Assembly (NCBI GenBank): GCA_002491945.1
Contig: DKWX01000053.1
Coordinates: forward strand, 1-27,453
Length of the DNA stretch: 27,453 bases
From: Porphyromonadaceae bacterium UBA7141
GTDB lineage: Bacteria > Bacteroidota > Bacteroidia > Bacteroidales > Muribaculaceae
Reading direction: 5' to 3'
The number at the start of each line of letters is the position of its first letter. Within the stretch, counting starts at the first letter, position 1. The notes beneath the pieces were generated by a model that saw nothing but the letters and a program-made list of their open reading frames with translations, was not told where the DNA came from and ran no database searches. The position numbers and the translations under genes were made by a program. This document shows positions 14,925 through 23,281 of the stretch, piece by piece.

Positions 14925-16002
14925 AGTCATTCGATATGTCGGAGTGCTGCGGGACACGCAGCAGGTCGCCGGTCACGAGCGCGGCGAGGGCCTCTACGAT
15001 TACGGGTGCGCGCATAGCTACGCAGGGGTCATGCCGGCCGTGGGCCGTGACATCCTTCAGACTACCCTTGCAGTCGGGCATAGGCAGCGGACGAGAGATT
15101 GTGGGTGTGGGCTTGAACCAGAGATTGAAGCATACCGGCATCCCGGTGCTTATCCCCCCCAGGATACCTCCATGACGGTCGGTGCGCATAGGCATCGGCG
15201 AGAAATCCGGCTCGAAGAGGTCGATAGCGTCTGAGCCTCGCGCTTCGGCGGCAGCCGCCCCCATCCCGTATTCGAATCCCTTGACAGCGTTCAGGCTCAG
15301 CATTGCCTCTGCCAGACGGGACTGCATCTTGCCGAATACCGGATCGCCGAGTGCGGCGGGGAGTCCGCGTATCACGCAACTGACGCGTCCTCCCACCGAG
15401 TCGCATTCGCGGCGTGCGGCGTCCACTTCGTCGAGCATTGCATTCTCCACCGACTCGTCTGCGGGCAACGAGCCGAGCAGCGGGTCGTTGATTATCCCGG
15501 CCAGCGGGTCGTGATACCCTGCAGAGCCGACTGCCGTAAGTCGGGCTTCAATGGAGATGCCGAGAGTGCGTAGCCATTGCATGGTCAGAGCTCCGGCCAT
15601 CACCCAGCTTACCGTCTCGCGGGCGGATGCTCTGCCACCTCCGCGAGGGTCACGCCGTCCGTATTTGAGGTCGTAGGTATAGTCGGCATGTCCCGGACGA
15701 TAGCGCTGTTCGAGATCGGAATAGTCGGTCGGTCGGGCATCTGTATTGCGGAATATGAATCCGATAGGGGAACCCAGAGAGCGTCCGTCGGCGTCCAAGC
15801 CGGAGAGAATCTCGGGGATGTCGGTCTCGCGGCGTTGCGAAGTTAGAGTAGAGCGTCCGGTGCGTCGTCGGTCAATCATCCGCTGCACATCGGCCAGGTC
15901 GATTGCAATCCCCGCAGGAAGACCGTCGAGTATTCCGCCCATGGCCGGGCCGTGGCTTTCGCCAAAAGTAGTGAGGCGGAGCAGTCTGCCAAGAGTATTC
16001 AT
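14905..16002 (-). CDS. aroC: Chorismate synthase
   Basis: The product is 365 aa, the usual length. It converts 5-enolpyruvylshikimate-3-phosphate to chorismate with reduced FMN, the last step of the shikimate pathway to Phe, Tyr, Trp and folate. Signature sequences: RLTTFGESHGPAMGGILDGLPAG at the N-terminus (written here only as the start of the enzyme), RYRPGHADYTYDLKYG and RGGGRASARETVSWV in the middle, and FKPTPTISRP near the end. The start ATG at 16002 overlaps the ybaK stop as ATGA. Being in one operon with pheS links chorismate, and hence phenylalanine supply, to its tRNA charging. Confidence 0.97.
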   Translation of the reverse strand: MNTLGRLLRLTTFGESHGPAMGGILDGLPAGIAIDLADVQRMIDRRRTGRSTLTSQRRETDIPEILSGLDADGRSLGSPIGFIFRNTDARPTDYSDLEQRYRPGHADYTYDLKYGRRDPRGGGRASARETVSWVMAGALTMQWLRTLGISIEARLTAVGSAGYHDPLAGIINDPLLGSLPADESVENAMLDEVDAARRECDSVGGRVSCVIRGLPAALGDPVFGKMQSRLAEAMLSLNAVKGFEYGMGAAAAEARGSDAIDLFEPDFSPMPMRTDRHGGILGGISTGMPVCFNLWFKPTPTISRPLPMPDCKGSLKDVTAHGRHDPCVAMRAPVIVEALAALVTGDLLRVPQHSDISNDYGKPLV

Positions 16003-16490
16003 AGAGAGTCGGAGATGATTATGTCGGCCGGGATGGCCTCGGCCACACGGATAAGGTCGGCCGGAGCCAGACGCAGCTGGAGGCCGCGTTGTCCGGCGCT
16101 GACGTAGATGTAGGGGAATCCAGAGGCTTCTTCAGAGATGAAAACCGGAAATTTCTTCTTCATCCCGATGGCGGTGCATCCGCCGCGTATGTATCCGGTG
16201 ACGGCAAGCAGATTCTTCATCGGTATCAGTTCTGCCTTTTTGTTGCCGGATACGCGGGCCGCTTTCTTCAGGTCCACCTCATTGTCGCCTGCCAGAACGC
16301 ACACGAAGTAGCCGGTCTTGTCGCCATGCAGCACAAGTGTCTTGTAGACCTGCGCGATTGGCTCGCCCAGCTCTTCCGCCACATGGCCGGCGGCAAGATT
16401 GTCGGGGTCTGCGGTGTAAGGTATAAGTTGATATTCCACCCCCTCGCGGTCGAGTATACGGGCGGCATTGGTCTTCTTCTCTTTGCTCAT
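15999..16490 (-). CDS. ybaK: Cys-tRNA(Pro) deacylase, YbaK/EbsC type
   Basis: The product is 163 aa. It hydrolyses cysteine (and some other residues) wrongly attached to tRNA-Pro, a proofreading step after prolyl-tRNA synthetase. Seen features: KTNAARILDREGVEY at the N-terminus, QVYKTLVLHGDKTGYFVCVLAGDNEVDLKK with the conserved lysine of the active site, and GYIRGGCTAIGMKKKFPVFI, all typical of the YbaK/EbsC clade. It overlaps both neighbours by 4 nt (ATGA junctions with nth upstream and aroC downstream), so it is translated as part of the operon. Confidence 0.95.
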   Translation of the reverse strand: MSKEKKTNAARILDREGVEYQLIPYTADPDNLAAGHVAEELGEPIAQVYKTLVLHGDKTGYFVCVLAGDNEVDLKKAARVSGNKKAELIPMKNLLAVTGYIRGGCTAIGMKKKFPVFISEEASGFPYIYVSAGQRGLQLRLAPADLIRVAEAIPADIIISDSL

Positions 16491-17200
16491 GAATACTTAT
16501 TGTTGGCTCTGGATCGGGTCTTTTTTACGCGGGAGTCAGTCGTGTCCTGTTCTTTGGGGGCCTGCGAGTAGGCTCGGCAGAGGTCGCGGATTATGCATTC
16601 CATGCATTCAGGCTTGCGCGCTTTGCATACGTAACGCCCGTGCAGTATGAGCCAATGATGTGCTTTGGGCAGCAGGTCGGCCGGTATATGGCGCACGAGT
16701 GTCTTTTCGGTCGCGAGCGGAGTTCGGGAGTCGCGGGTCAGTCCGATACGGTTGCTTACCCTGAAGACATGGGTATCGACAGCCATCGCACCTTTTCCCC
16801 ACACCACGGATAGCATCACGTTTGCCGTTTTCCGCCCCACACCCGGAAGTTTCATCAGCGAGTCAATGTCGGATGGCATCACACCGCCGAATTCCTCCAC
16901 GAGCAGACGCGCCGCCCGGAGCAGGTGGCGCGTCTTGTTGTTGGGGAAAGTGACGCTCCGTATGTAGCCGCAGACGGTTTCCTCGTCGGAGTCGGCGAGA
17001 GTCTGCGGGTCGGGAAATGCCTCGAACAGAGCCGGGGTGACCATGTTGACCCGCTTATCGGTGCACTGAGCCGAGAGAATCACGGCCAGCAGCAGATGAA
17101 AAGGGGTGTCGTAGTCAAGTTCCGTCTTGGGGTCGGGCATCGCTTCGGCGAAGCGTTCCAGAATGGCTTTATATCGTTGGCTTATTGTCATGTCAGGCAT
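16487..17200 (-). CDS. nth: Endonuclease III, DNA glycosylase/AP lyase
   Basis: From the ATG at 17200 (or 17191) the product is about 237 aa. It removes oxidised pyrimidines and nicks at abasic sites in base-excision repair. Seen features: SAQCTDKRVN with the catalytic lysine, LPGVGRKTANVML helix-hairpin-helix, VDTHVFRVSNR with the catalytic aspartate, and the iron-sulphur cluster C-x6-C-x2-C-x5-C (from CKARKPEC to DLC). The longer upstream frame overlaps pheS and is not used. It follows pheS by 16 nt and overlaps ybaK by 4 nt. The C-terminal tail after the cluster is basic and slightly long. Confidence 0.96.
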   Translation of the reverse strand: MPDMTISQRYKAILERFAEAMPDPKTELDYDTPFHLLLAVILSAQCTDKRVNMVTPALFEAFPDPQTLADSDEETVCGYIRSVTFPNNKTRHLLRAARLLVEEFGGVMPSDIDSLMKLPGVGRKTANVMLSVVWGKGAMAVDTHVFRVSNRIGLTRDSRTPLATEKTLVRHIPADLLPKAHHWLILHGRYVCKARKPECMECIIRDLCRAYSQAPKEQDTTDSRVKKTRSRANNKYS

Positions 17201-17216
17201 GCGGGGCAATCCCGGG

Positions 17217-18242
17217 TCAGTGGGCGGCGTCAAACTGGTGGAGGAAACGCACGTCGTTCTCCGAGAACATCCGGAGGTCCTTGACACGGTATTTGAGGTT
17301 GGTGATGCGCTCTATGCCCATTCCGAAAGCATAACCGGTGTATTCCTTAGAGTCGATTCCGCAGGCTTCAAGCACATTGGGGTCGACCATTCCGCATCCC
17401 AGGATTTCCACCCATCCTGTGCCCTTGCAGAATGGGCATCCTTTGCCGCCGCAGATATGGCATGAGATATCCATTTCAGCTGAAGGCTCGGTAAATGGGA
17501 AGTAGCTCGGACGCAGGCGAATCCTGGTGTCGGGACCGAACATCTCGCGGGCGAAATATAGCAGGCACTGCTTCAGGTCGGCAAACGAGACGTTTCGGTC
17601 GATGTACAGCCCTTCGACCTGATGGAAGAAACAGTGGGCGCGGGCCGAGATAGCCTCGTTGCGGTATACGCGTCCGGGGCAGATGATGCGTATCGGAGGC
17701 TTCTGGGTCTCCATGGTGCGTGTCTGCACCGAAGAGGTGTGGGTGCGGAGCAGTATGTCCTGGGGCGAGCGGGAGATGAAGAAAGTGTCCTGCATGTCGC
17801 GTGCCGGATGGTCGGGCGGGAAGTTGAGCGAGGAGAATACGTGCCAGTCATCTTCAATCTCCGGGCCTTCGGCGATTGTGAATCCCATCGAGCCGAAAAT
17901 GCGGAATATCTCATTCTTCACCAGCGAAAGGGGGTGGCGCGTGCCCAGCGGCAGAGGAGTCGCGGTGCGGGTGAGGTCGATGTCGGCCTGTGCCGCCTCG
18001 GCTTGAGAAGCCAGAGTGTCGCGCAATGCGGCAAGGCGCTCGTTGGCCAGCGTCTTCAGCTCGTTGAGTTTCTGTCCCACCTCGCGCTTCTGTTCGGCCG
18101 GAACCGAACGGAAATCGTTCATCATAGCCGGGATGGCCCCTTTTTTACTGAGATATTTGATGCGGATCTGTTCTACCTCTTCGGCCGAAGCGGCTGTCAG
18201 AGCGTTGATTTCCGCCATCATTTCATTGATTTTATTGATCAT
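17217..18242 (-). CDS. pheS: Phenylalanine-tRNA ligase alpha subunit
   Basis: From the ATG at 18242 (MINKINEMMAEIN) the product is 341 aa. With PheT, not in this window, it charges tRNA-Phe. Domains: N-terminal tRNA-binding coiled coil (1-95) and the class II catalytic core with HPLSLVKNEIFRIFGSMGF, LLRTHTSSVQ (motif 2 region), YRNEAISARAHCFFHQVEGLY and GMGIERITNLKY (motif 3). Two CxxC-like clusters (CHICGGKGCPFCKG) resemble a zinc knuckle, common in Bacteroidetes PheS. A Bacteroidetes promoter and a leader hairpin lie upstream. It is the first gene of the operon to aroC and beyond. Confidence 0.97.
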   Translation of the reverse strand: MINKINEMMAEINALTAASAEEVEQIRIKYLSKKGAIPAMMNDFRSVPAEQKREVGQKLNELKTLANERLAALRDTLASQAEAAQADIDLTRTATPLPLGTRHPLSLVKNEIFRIFGSMGFTIAEGPEIEDDWHVFSSLNFPPDHPARDMQDTFFISRSPQDILLRTHTSSVQTRTMETQKPPIRIICPGRVYRNEAISARAHCFFHQVEGLYIDRNVSFADLKQCLLYFAREMFGPDTRIRLRPSYFPFTEPSAEMDISCHICGGKGCPFCKGTGWVEILGCGMVDPNVLEACGIDSKEYTGYAFGMGIERITNLKYRVKDLRMFSENDVRFLHQFDAAH

Positions 18243-18266
18243 GCGTATGCAAAATATGACGTGTCG

Positions 18267-18285
18267 GGCATGGAACATCCATGCC
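18267..18285 (-). promoter_or_regulatory. Hairpin in the pheS leader
   Basis: GGCATGGA and TCCATGCC are perfect 8-nt arms around a 3-nt loop, in the roughly 50-nt leader between the predicted start of transcription and the pheS ATG. It may influence mRNA stability or translation of pheS. No phenylalanine-rich leader peptide was found. Confidence 0.5.
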
Positions 18286-18300
18286 TGATAAAGCAAAATA

Positions 18301-18331
18301 CAAAATTAGCAAAAAAATCTGTTATTGTCAA
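18301..18331 (-). promoter_or_regulatory. Promoter of the pheS operon
   Basis: On the minus strand TTGA (18331-18328), a 19-bp spacer, then TAATTTTG (18308-18301) match the Bacteroidetes promoter (-33 with one mismatch, -7 exact). The start of transcription is expected near 18294. Confidence 0.7.
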
Positions 18332-18353
18332 TCCTTTGTGCATTTGGATTAAT

Positions 18354-18402
18354 CCCCCGTCTGTGACGCGTCGGCATGGTCCGGCGGCGACACAGACGGG
18401 GG
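18354..18402. terminator. Hairpin after the PII-like gene, end of the efflux operon
   Basis: CCCCCGTCTGTG (18354-18365) and CACAGACGGGGG (18391-18402) are perfect 12-bp arms with a 25-nt loop, starting 30 nt beyond the PII-like stop. No U-tract follows on the minus strand. Confidence 0.6.
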
Positions 18403-18431
18403 ATGGATCTGGCAGGAAGAAGAATGAGATG

Positions 18432-18725
18432 TCAGATAGTGGTCTCGACAGTCCAGACGAAGGCTCGCAGACCGAGTCGGGGCTTCTCTTCGTCGAGGGC
18501 GCGCAGACGCGCCAGGAGTGGCTGGATGCGGTCGTCGTCGACGAATGTGATCATTGCCGAGGCCAGCGACGGCCATGCGTGAGTGCCGTAGTGCGGTTCC
18601 CCTTTGTGGGTGCCGCGCCCCTGCACGGTGCCGAATGAAGTGAATCCGCGGCAGTTGAGATGGCCGAGGATTTCGATTATATGTTCGTGATGAGCCTGGT
18701 CGTAGGCTATGAATACGGATTTCAT
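18432..18725 (-). CDS. PII-like small signalling protein linked to RND efflux
   Basis: The product is 97 aa, cytoplasmic. The beta-alpha-beta pattern (KSVFIAYDQAHHEHIIEILGHLNCRGF) and the loop GTVQGRGTHKGEPHYGTHAWP recall the PII fold and its flexible T-loop, but the canonical PII uridylylation and ATP-site residues are not obvious. Similar small PII-like proteins (for example DUF3240-type) are often encoded next to RND efflux permeases. This gene follows the permease stop by about 70 nt, separated by a hairpin. It may sense a metabolite or metal and tune the pump. That role is inferred from context, not shown. Confidence 0.7.
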   Translation of the reverse strand: MKSVFIAYDQAHHEHIIEILGHLNCRGFTSFGTVQGRGTHKGEPHYGTHAWPSLASAMITFVDDDRIQPLLARLRALDEEKPRLGLRAFVWTVETTI

Positions 18726-18745
18726 TTTGTGCTTTTTTTATTTTT

Positions 18746-18784
18746 CACTCCGGCCCCGTGGCTTTTACGGCCGGAGCCGGAGTG
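18746..18784. terminator. Hairpin between the RND permease and PII-like genes
   Basis: CACTCCGGC (18746-18754) and GCCGGAGTG (18776-18784) form 9-bp arms, with CCGT/ACGG pairing inside the loop, 11 nt after the permease stop. It is followed on the minus strand by an A-rich run, not U's. It may reduce or uncouple expression of the PII-like gene. Confidence 0.5.
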
Positions 18785-18795
18785 AGGTTATATTG

Positions 18796-21700
18796 TCAGA
18801 TGCTTTTGGCGGCCGTCGATGCGTCGGCGGCACGACGCCGCAATGAGCGCCGGCGGTTCTTCACTCCGCGTCCGGCGAATACACAGTAGAGCACCGGCAC
18901 AAAGAGCAGCGTAAGAATCGTCGAGAAGGTCAGACCTCCGATTACGGCCACACCCATCGGTTTCCACATTTCCGAACCCTGGCCGCTTCCCACAGCCATG
19001 GGCACCATGCCGAGGATTGTGGTGAGAGTGGTCATCACGACAGGACGCAGACGAGACTTGCCTGCATGTATGACTGCCCGGCGTATCGACATGCCGCGCT
19101 CGCGGTCGAGGATGATATAGTCGATCAGCACGATACCATTCTTCACCACGATACCGATCAGCATGATGGCGCCGATCATCGACATAACGTTGAGCGTATG
19201 GCCCGTAATCCAGAGGATGATGAACACTCCGGAGAAGGCGAAGAGCAGCGAGGTCATGATGATGCCCGGATATGTGAGCGACTCAAACTGCGCCGCCATC
19301 ACGATATACACGAGCAGGATTATCAGCACGCCCAGAGTCAGAAGATCGCGGAAGGAGTCCTGCTGATCTTCGTAGCTTCCCGACAGGCCGATAGTGATGC
19401 CGGCCGGAAGGTGCATCTCATCGATTTTCAGCTGGGCGGCAGTCACTACCTGGTCCATCGGCACGCCATCGACCACGGCAGATACCGTGATAAGGCGCTC
19501 CCGGTCCTTTCGCTGGATTGTGGGAGGAGTGAAACGTTGCACTACTGTGCCGAGCTCCTTGAGTTTGACACCGGTGCCGGATGGGGTGTAGATGGTGATG
19601 TTCTCGATGTCGGAAATCTGTGTGCGCATGTCAGGTTCATACATCACCTTGATATCATACTCCTCGCCGTCTTCGCGGAACTGCGATGAAGTCGCACCGT
19701 TGATGCGGTTGCGCAGATACATGGCGGCCGTCTGGAGACTGAGTCCGTAGAGGGCGAGTTTCTCGCGGTCGAAGTCCACCTGATATTCCGGCTGATAGTC
19801 CGAACGGGAGATAGTGACGTCGGCAGTGCCGGGTATTCCTTCGAGAATGCGGCGCAGGTCCTGTGCCACGGTGTCGGTCTGCTCGAAGTCATAGCCATAT
19901 ATTTCGAAGTCCACAGTCGACTGTCCGCCCATTCCGGCGCCTCGGCCGCCCCCGACATTGACCTGCATTTTCTTGAATTCGGGGAACTCCCTGACGAGAT
20001 CATTGCGCATCCCGTCGGCTATTTCCTGAATGCCCCGCTCACGGTCGCCCGGGTCGAGAAGAGACACATTCATCTCAATGATGTGCGCTCCATTGTCGGA
20101 GAGGGAGGCGAAGGTATTGTCGCTTGACGCCGGACCCACAGTGTAGGTCTCCACCTTGATTTCGGGATATTTCTTTCGCCAGAGAGAGTCGAGACGCGCC
20201 ATCACCTCGTTGGCCTGTTCCACACGCGAGCCGATCGGAAGCTCAAGCGACACACCGATACGGGCGTTGTCCTGGGTCGGCATGAACTCCGTCCCCACGA
20301 ATTTCATCAGGAAGATTGACCCTACGAATGTGCCGAGACAGATGAGTATTGTCACAGTGCGGTGGCCTACGACTACATGCAGCAGTCGTGCGTAGGCATC
20401 GTCAAACCGGTCGAGCGCACGCTCTATAGGGGTGAATAAGAGAGTATATAGACGGCCGTGATGATTGACGCGGCGCAGCCACTGGCTGCAAAGCATCGGA
20501 GTGAGCGAAAGGGCGCAGGTGGTGGAGATAATCATCATGATAGTCACCATCCATCCGAGCTGGCGGAAGAGCACGCCGGTCATTCCAGTCACGAGTGTAA
20601 GCGGGAAGAATACGGCTATCAGCGTAAGAGTCGAGGCCACTACGGAGATGGCCACCTCGTTGGTGCCGTGCACAGCGGCCTGTTTCGGGTCGGCGCCACG
20701 CTCGATGTGGGTGGTCACGTTCTCGAGCACCACTATGGCATCGTCGACCACCATGCCGATAGATATCGACAGAGCCGAGAGCGATACGATATTGAGCGTA
20801 TTGCCGGTGGCGAAGAGATAGATGAAAGAGGCAATGAGCGACACCGGGATAGTGATGACGATAATCATAGTGGCGCGCCAGCGACCGAGGAATACGAACA
20901 CCACAATCATCACGAATATCAGGGCATAGAGCACAGTCTCTTCAAGCGAGGCTATCGTATTGCGGATATTGTCGGATGTATCGACGATTACTCCGAGTTT
21001 TACATCGGAAGGGAGGTCTTTCTGAAGTTTCGGGAGCATCTTCATCACCTTGTCGGATATTTCCACCGAGTTGGCGCCGCTCTGTTTCTGGATTACGATC
21101 ATCGCGCCTTCGCGGCCGTTGATATATGTCTGCTGGGTACGCTCTTCGAGAGAGTCCTCCACGCGGGCCACGTCGTGCAGATAGACGGGTCGGCCGTCGA
21201 ATGAGCCTACCACCAGGTCGCGCATTTCGGCCGAAGTGTCAAACTCTCCCTGTACGCGCAGTGCGTAGGTATTGCTTCCTACGTCGAACGATCCGCCGGG
21301 CACGTTACGGTTCTCGGCCCCGATCACCTGAGAGATGGCCTCGACCGACAGGTGGTATCCCTCAAGTTTATGCGGGTCGACATAGACATGTATCTCCCGC
21401 TTGGGCGCTCCGGAGATACTGACCGTGCCCACACCATCGATGCGGGCCAGAGGATTGGCCACGCCGTCATCGAGTATCTTGTATAGGCCTGCCATACTTT
21501 CTTTGGCCTCGACCGAGAGCAGGCATATCGGAATCATGTCGGTCGAGAATTTGAATATAATCGGATTCTCCGACTCGTCGGGCAGCATCGACTTTACCAT
21601 ATCGAGTTTGTCGCGCACATCGTTGGTGAGCACATCGATATCATATCCATACTCGAATTCGAGCGTAATCACAGAGGTGTTCTCGCGCGATTCCGACGTG

Positions 21701-21939
21701 ATATGCTTAAGATGCTCCACTGAGTTGAGAGAGTTCTCCAGAGGTTTGGTCACATTCTGCTCTATATCCTCGGCACTTGCTCCAGGATACATCGTGATTA
21801 CCATGATGGTATTTGTGTCGATGTCCGGGAAGAGGTCGATTGGAAGCCTGACCAGTGAAAAGAGGCCAAGTATAATCACGGCCATGAAGCAGAGCATGGT
21901 CATGATCGGGCGTTTTACCGCCGCGCCGTAAAGACTCAT
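18796..21939 (-). CDS. RND efflux permease (AcrB/HAE-1-like inner-membrane subunit)
   Basis: From the ATG at 21939 (MSLYGAAVKRPIMTML) the product is 1047 aa, the normal size for the family. It exchanges protons for drugs or other toxic compounds, moving them from the periplasm or membrane into a TolC channel. Seen features: GMVVDDAIVVLENV in TM4 with the two proton-relay aspartates, MIGAIMLIGIVVKNGIVLIDY in TM10-11 with the conserved lysine, and two large periplasmic porter regions. The substrate cannot be read. Starts further upstream fall in the 182-nt spacer, which has its own hairpins. The gene is third in a tolC-adaptor-permease operon below a TetR gene. Confidence 0.96.
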   Translation of the reverse strand: MSLYGAAVKRPIMTMLCFMAVIILGLFSLVRLPIDLFPDIDTNTIMVITMYPGASAEDIEQNVTKPLENSLNSVEHLKHITSESRENTSVITLEFEYGYDIDVLTNDVRDKLDMVKSMLPDESENPIIFKFSTDMIPICLLSVEAKESMAGLYKILDDGVANPLARIDGVGTVSISGAPKREIHVYVDPHKLEGYHLSVEAISQVIGAENRNVPGGSFDVGSNTYALRVQGEFDTSAEMRDLVVGSFDGRPVYLHDVARVEDSLEERTQQTYINGREGAMIVIQKQSGANSVEISDKVMKMLPKLQKDLPSDVKLGVIVDTSDNIRNTIASLEETVLYALIFVMIVVFVFLGRWRATMIIVITIPVSLIASFIYLFATGNTLNIVSLSALSISIGMVVDDAIVVLENVTTHIERGADPKQAAVHGTNEVAISVVASTLTLIAVFFPLTLVTGMTGVLFRQLGWMVTIMMIISTTCALSLTPMLCSQWLRRVNHHGRLYTLLFTPIERALDRFDDAYARLLHVVVGHRTVTILICLGTFVGSIFLMKFVGTEFMPTQDNARIGVSLELPIGSRVEQANEVMARLDSLWRKKYPEIKVETYTVGPASSDNTFASLSDNGAHIIEMNVSLLDPGDRERGIQEIADGMRNDLVREFPEFKKMQVNVGGGRGAGMGGQSTVDFEIYGYDFEQTDTVAQDLRRILEGIPGTADVTISRSDYQPEYQVDFDREKLALYGLSLQTAAMYLRNRINGATSSQFREDGEEYDIKVMYEPDMRTQISDIENITIYTPSGTGVKLKELGTVVQRFTPPTIQRKDRERLITVSAVVDGVPMDQVVTAAQLKIDEMHLPAGITIGLSGSYEDQQDSFRDLLTLGVLIILLVYIVMAAQFESLTYPGIIMTSLLFAFSGVFIILWITGHTLNVMSMIGAIMLIGIVVKNGIVLIDYIILDRERGMSIRRAVIHAGKSRLRPVVMTTLTTILGMVPMAVGSGQGSEMWKPMGVAVIGGLTFSTILTLLFVPVLYCVFAGRGVKNRRRSLRRRAADASTAAKSI

Positions 21940-21978
21940 TGTTAATATCTTTTGGGTGAGGGGGGACCTTTGGACTAA

Positions 21979-22025
21979 GGAATGCAAACAGGCAAATGCA
22001 TGGATTCGCATTCCCCGGCATGGGG
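21979..22025 (-). promoter_or_regulatory. Hairpins in the adaptor-permease spacer
   Basis: GGAATGC (21979-21985) and GCATTCC (22008-22014) are inverted 7-bp arms. TCCCC-GGCAT-GGGGA (22012-22026) forms a competing hairpin whose left arm shares bases 22012-22014 with the first. The 182-nt spacer is unusually long for this operon and might set the permease-to-adaptor ratio. Confidence 0.35.
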
Positions 22026-22121
22026 ATCCCGAGGTTGCACTTGTTCAAGTATGTGCGCGTTCGGCAGGAGAAGGGGCATTGCTGAGCCGATGTCCTGTCT
22101 GTGGCGCATACGCCAGAATCA

Positions 22122-23204
22122 TTATTTCACTACTTTGACAGCTGAGCCGCTGGTGAGTTTCGATTTCTGCGACACCACTACCTGCTCGCCCGGCTCGATT
22201 CCGGAGAGAATCTGATAGGAGTCGCCCAGACGCCGTCCGATTTCAACCTGTGTCCAGATGGCTTTACCGTCCTTGACGACGTATACGAAGTAATTGCCCG
22301 AACCGCGCTGTTTTTCAACAGCCTTGTCGGGTACGACAGCAGAGCGTGACGACCCGAGATTGAGTTCGATGCGTCCGAACATCCCCGGCAGTATGCGTCC
22401 TGATGGATTGGGGACAGTCACTTCCACGCCGAACGTGCGCGATGCGGCGTCGACAGTGGGAGCCACGAGAGTGACTTTGCCGGAGAACTGCTCGTCGGGA
22501 TATGACTGTAGGGTGAGTATCGCTGGCATTCCTGTGTGCACCTTCGCGAAGTCGCTCTCATTGACATTGACCACAGCCTTCACCGGATTGACGGTGCCGA
22601 TGGTGAGGACCGGGAGCGAGGCAGTCATGTCGCCCGGGTCATAATTGCGCGCAGTCACGACGCCGCTCACCGGAGCTGTGAGCACAGTGTTTTCCTGCAC
22701 ATTTCGAAGCGCGCGCTCGGCACTGGCCAGAGTGTTGCGTGCGTTGACGAGCTGGAGTTCCATCATGTCGACCTGCTGACGTGTGCCGCCGCCGATTTTA
22801 AGAAGTTCTACGGCGCGGTTGTAGTCGGTCTCTACGTTGCGGAGATTGGCTTTGGCGTTGTCGACCTGAAGCTGATATGATGTGGTGTTGACATCGTCGA
22901 GCACCACCAGCTTCTGTCCCTTGCTTACAGCCATACCCTCGTCGACGAGTATCTGCTTGATACGGTTGGGAGAATTGGAGGAGATATTGTTGATTTTGTC
23001 GGCCTCGACGCTGGCGGTGAGGGTGACGATGTCGGCCACCTCTCGCTCCTCGACAGAGGCTGTCTTCACGTTGATTGTCTCATCCTGCTCTTCGGCGCCC
23101 TTGTCGCTATCGGTGTCGCGGCCGCAGGCTCCCATTGTGAGAGCCATTGCCGGAAGAAGGATCCATGCTGCTTTTGCAGCGGGTAATGCCTTGATAAGTT
23201 TCAT
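22122..23204 (-). CDS. RND efflux periplasmic adaptor (membrane-fusion) lipoprotein
   Basis: From the ATG at 23204 (MKLIKALPAAKAAW) the product is 360 aa. A signal sequence ends near MGAC (Cys about residue 26), probably a lipidated inner-membrane anchor. Beyond it come a short acidic linker, a barrel-sandwich (lipoyl-like) segment (ISSNSPNRIKQILVDEGMAVSKGQKLVVLDD), a helical hairpin (about 100-160), the return of the sandwich (VLTAPVSGVVTARNYDPGDMT) and a C-terminal barrel (VVPDKAVEKQRGSGNYFVYVV). It bridges the permease and the outer-membrane channel. It follows the TolC gene by 77 nt. Confidence 0.94.
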   Translation of the reverse strand: MKLIKALPAAKAAWILLPAMALTMGACGRDTDSDKGAEEQDETINVKTASVEEREVADIVTLTASVEADKINNISSNSPNRIKQILVDEGMAVSKGQKLVVLDDVNTTSYQLQVDNAKANLRNVETDYNRAVELLKIGGGTRQQVDMMELQLVNARNTLASAERALRNVQENTVLTAPVSGVVTARNYDPGDMTASLPVLTIGTVNPVKAVVNVNESDFAKVHTGMPAILTLQSYPDEQFSGKVTLVAPTVDAASRTFGVEVTVPNPSGRILPGMFGRIELNLGSSRSAVVPDKAVEKQRGSGNYFVYVVKDGKAIWTQVEIGRRLGDSYQILSGIEPGEQVVVSQKSKLTSGSAVKVVK

Positions 23205-23281
23205 ATTCAGAGGTTCGGGGGGAATTTTTGTGGGGTTAATGAAGTCGTATGTTGACAGGCTTAGAGTCATTAAGCCGCATG

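Noticed and set aside
14905..14957. Start of the radical SAM gene at 14957 inside aroC.
   Set aside because: The ATG at 14924 begins the family-typical N-terminus; the longer start adds residues that only fit the overlap.
17622..18638. Long plus-strand ORF of 338 codons.
   Set aside because: It lies antisense to pheS and the PII-like gene, whose products are clearly recognisable; an opposite-strand shadow caused by GC-rich codon use.
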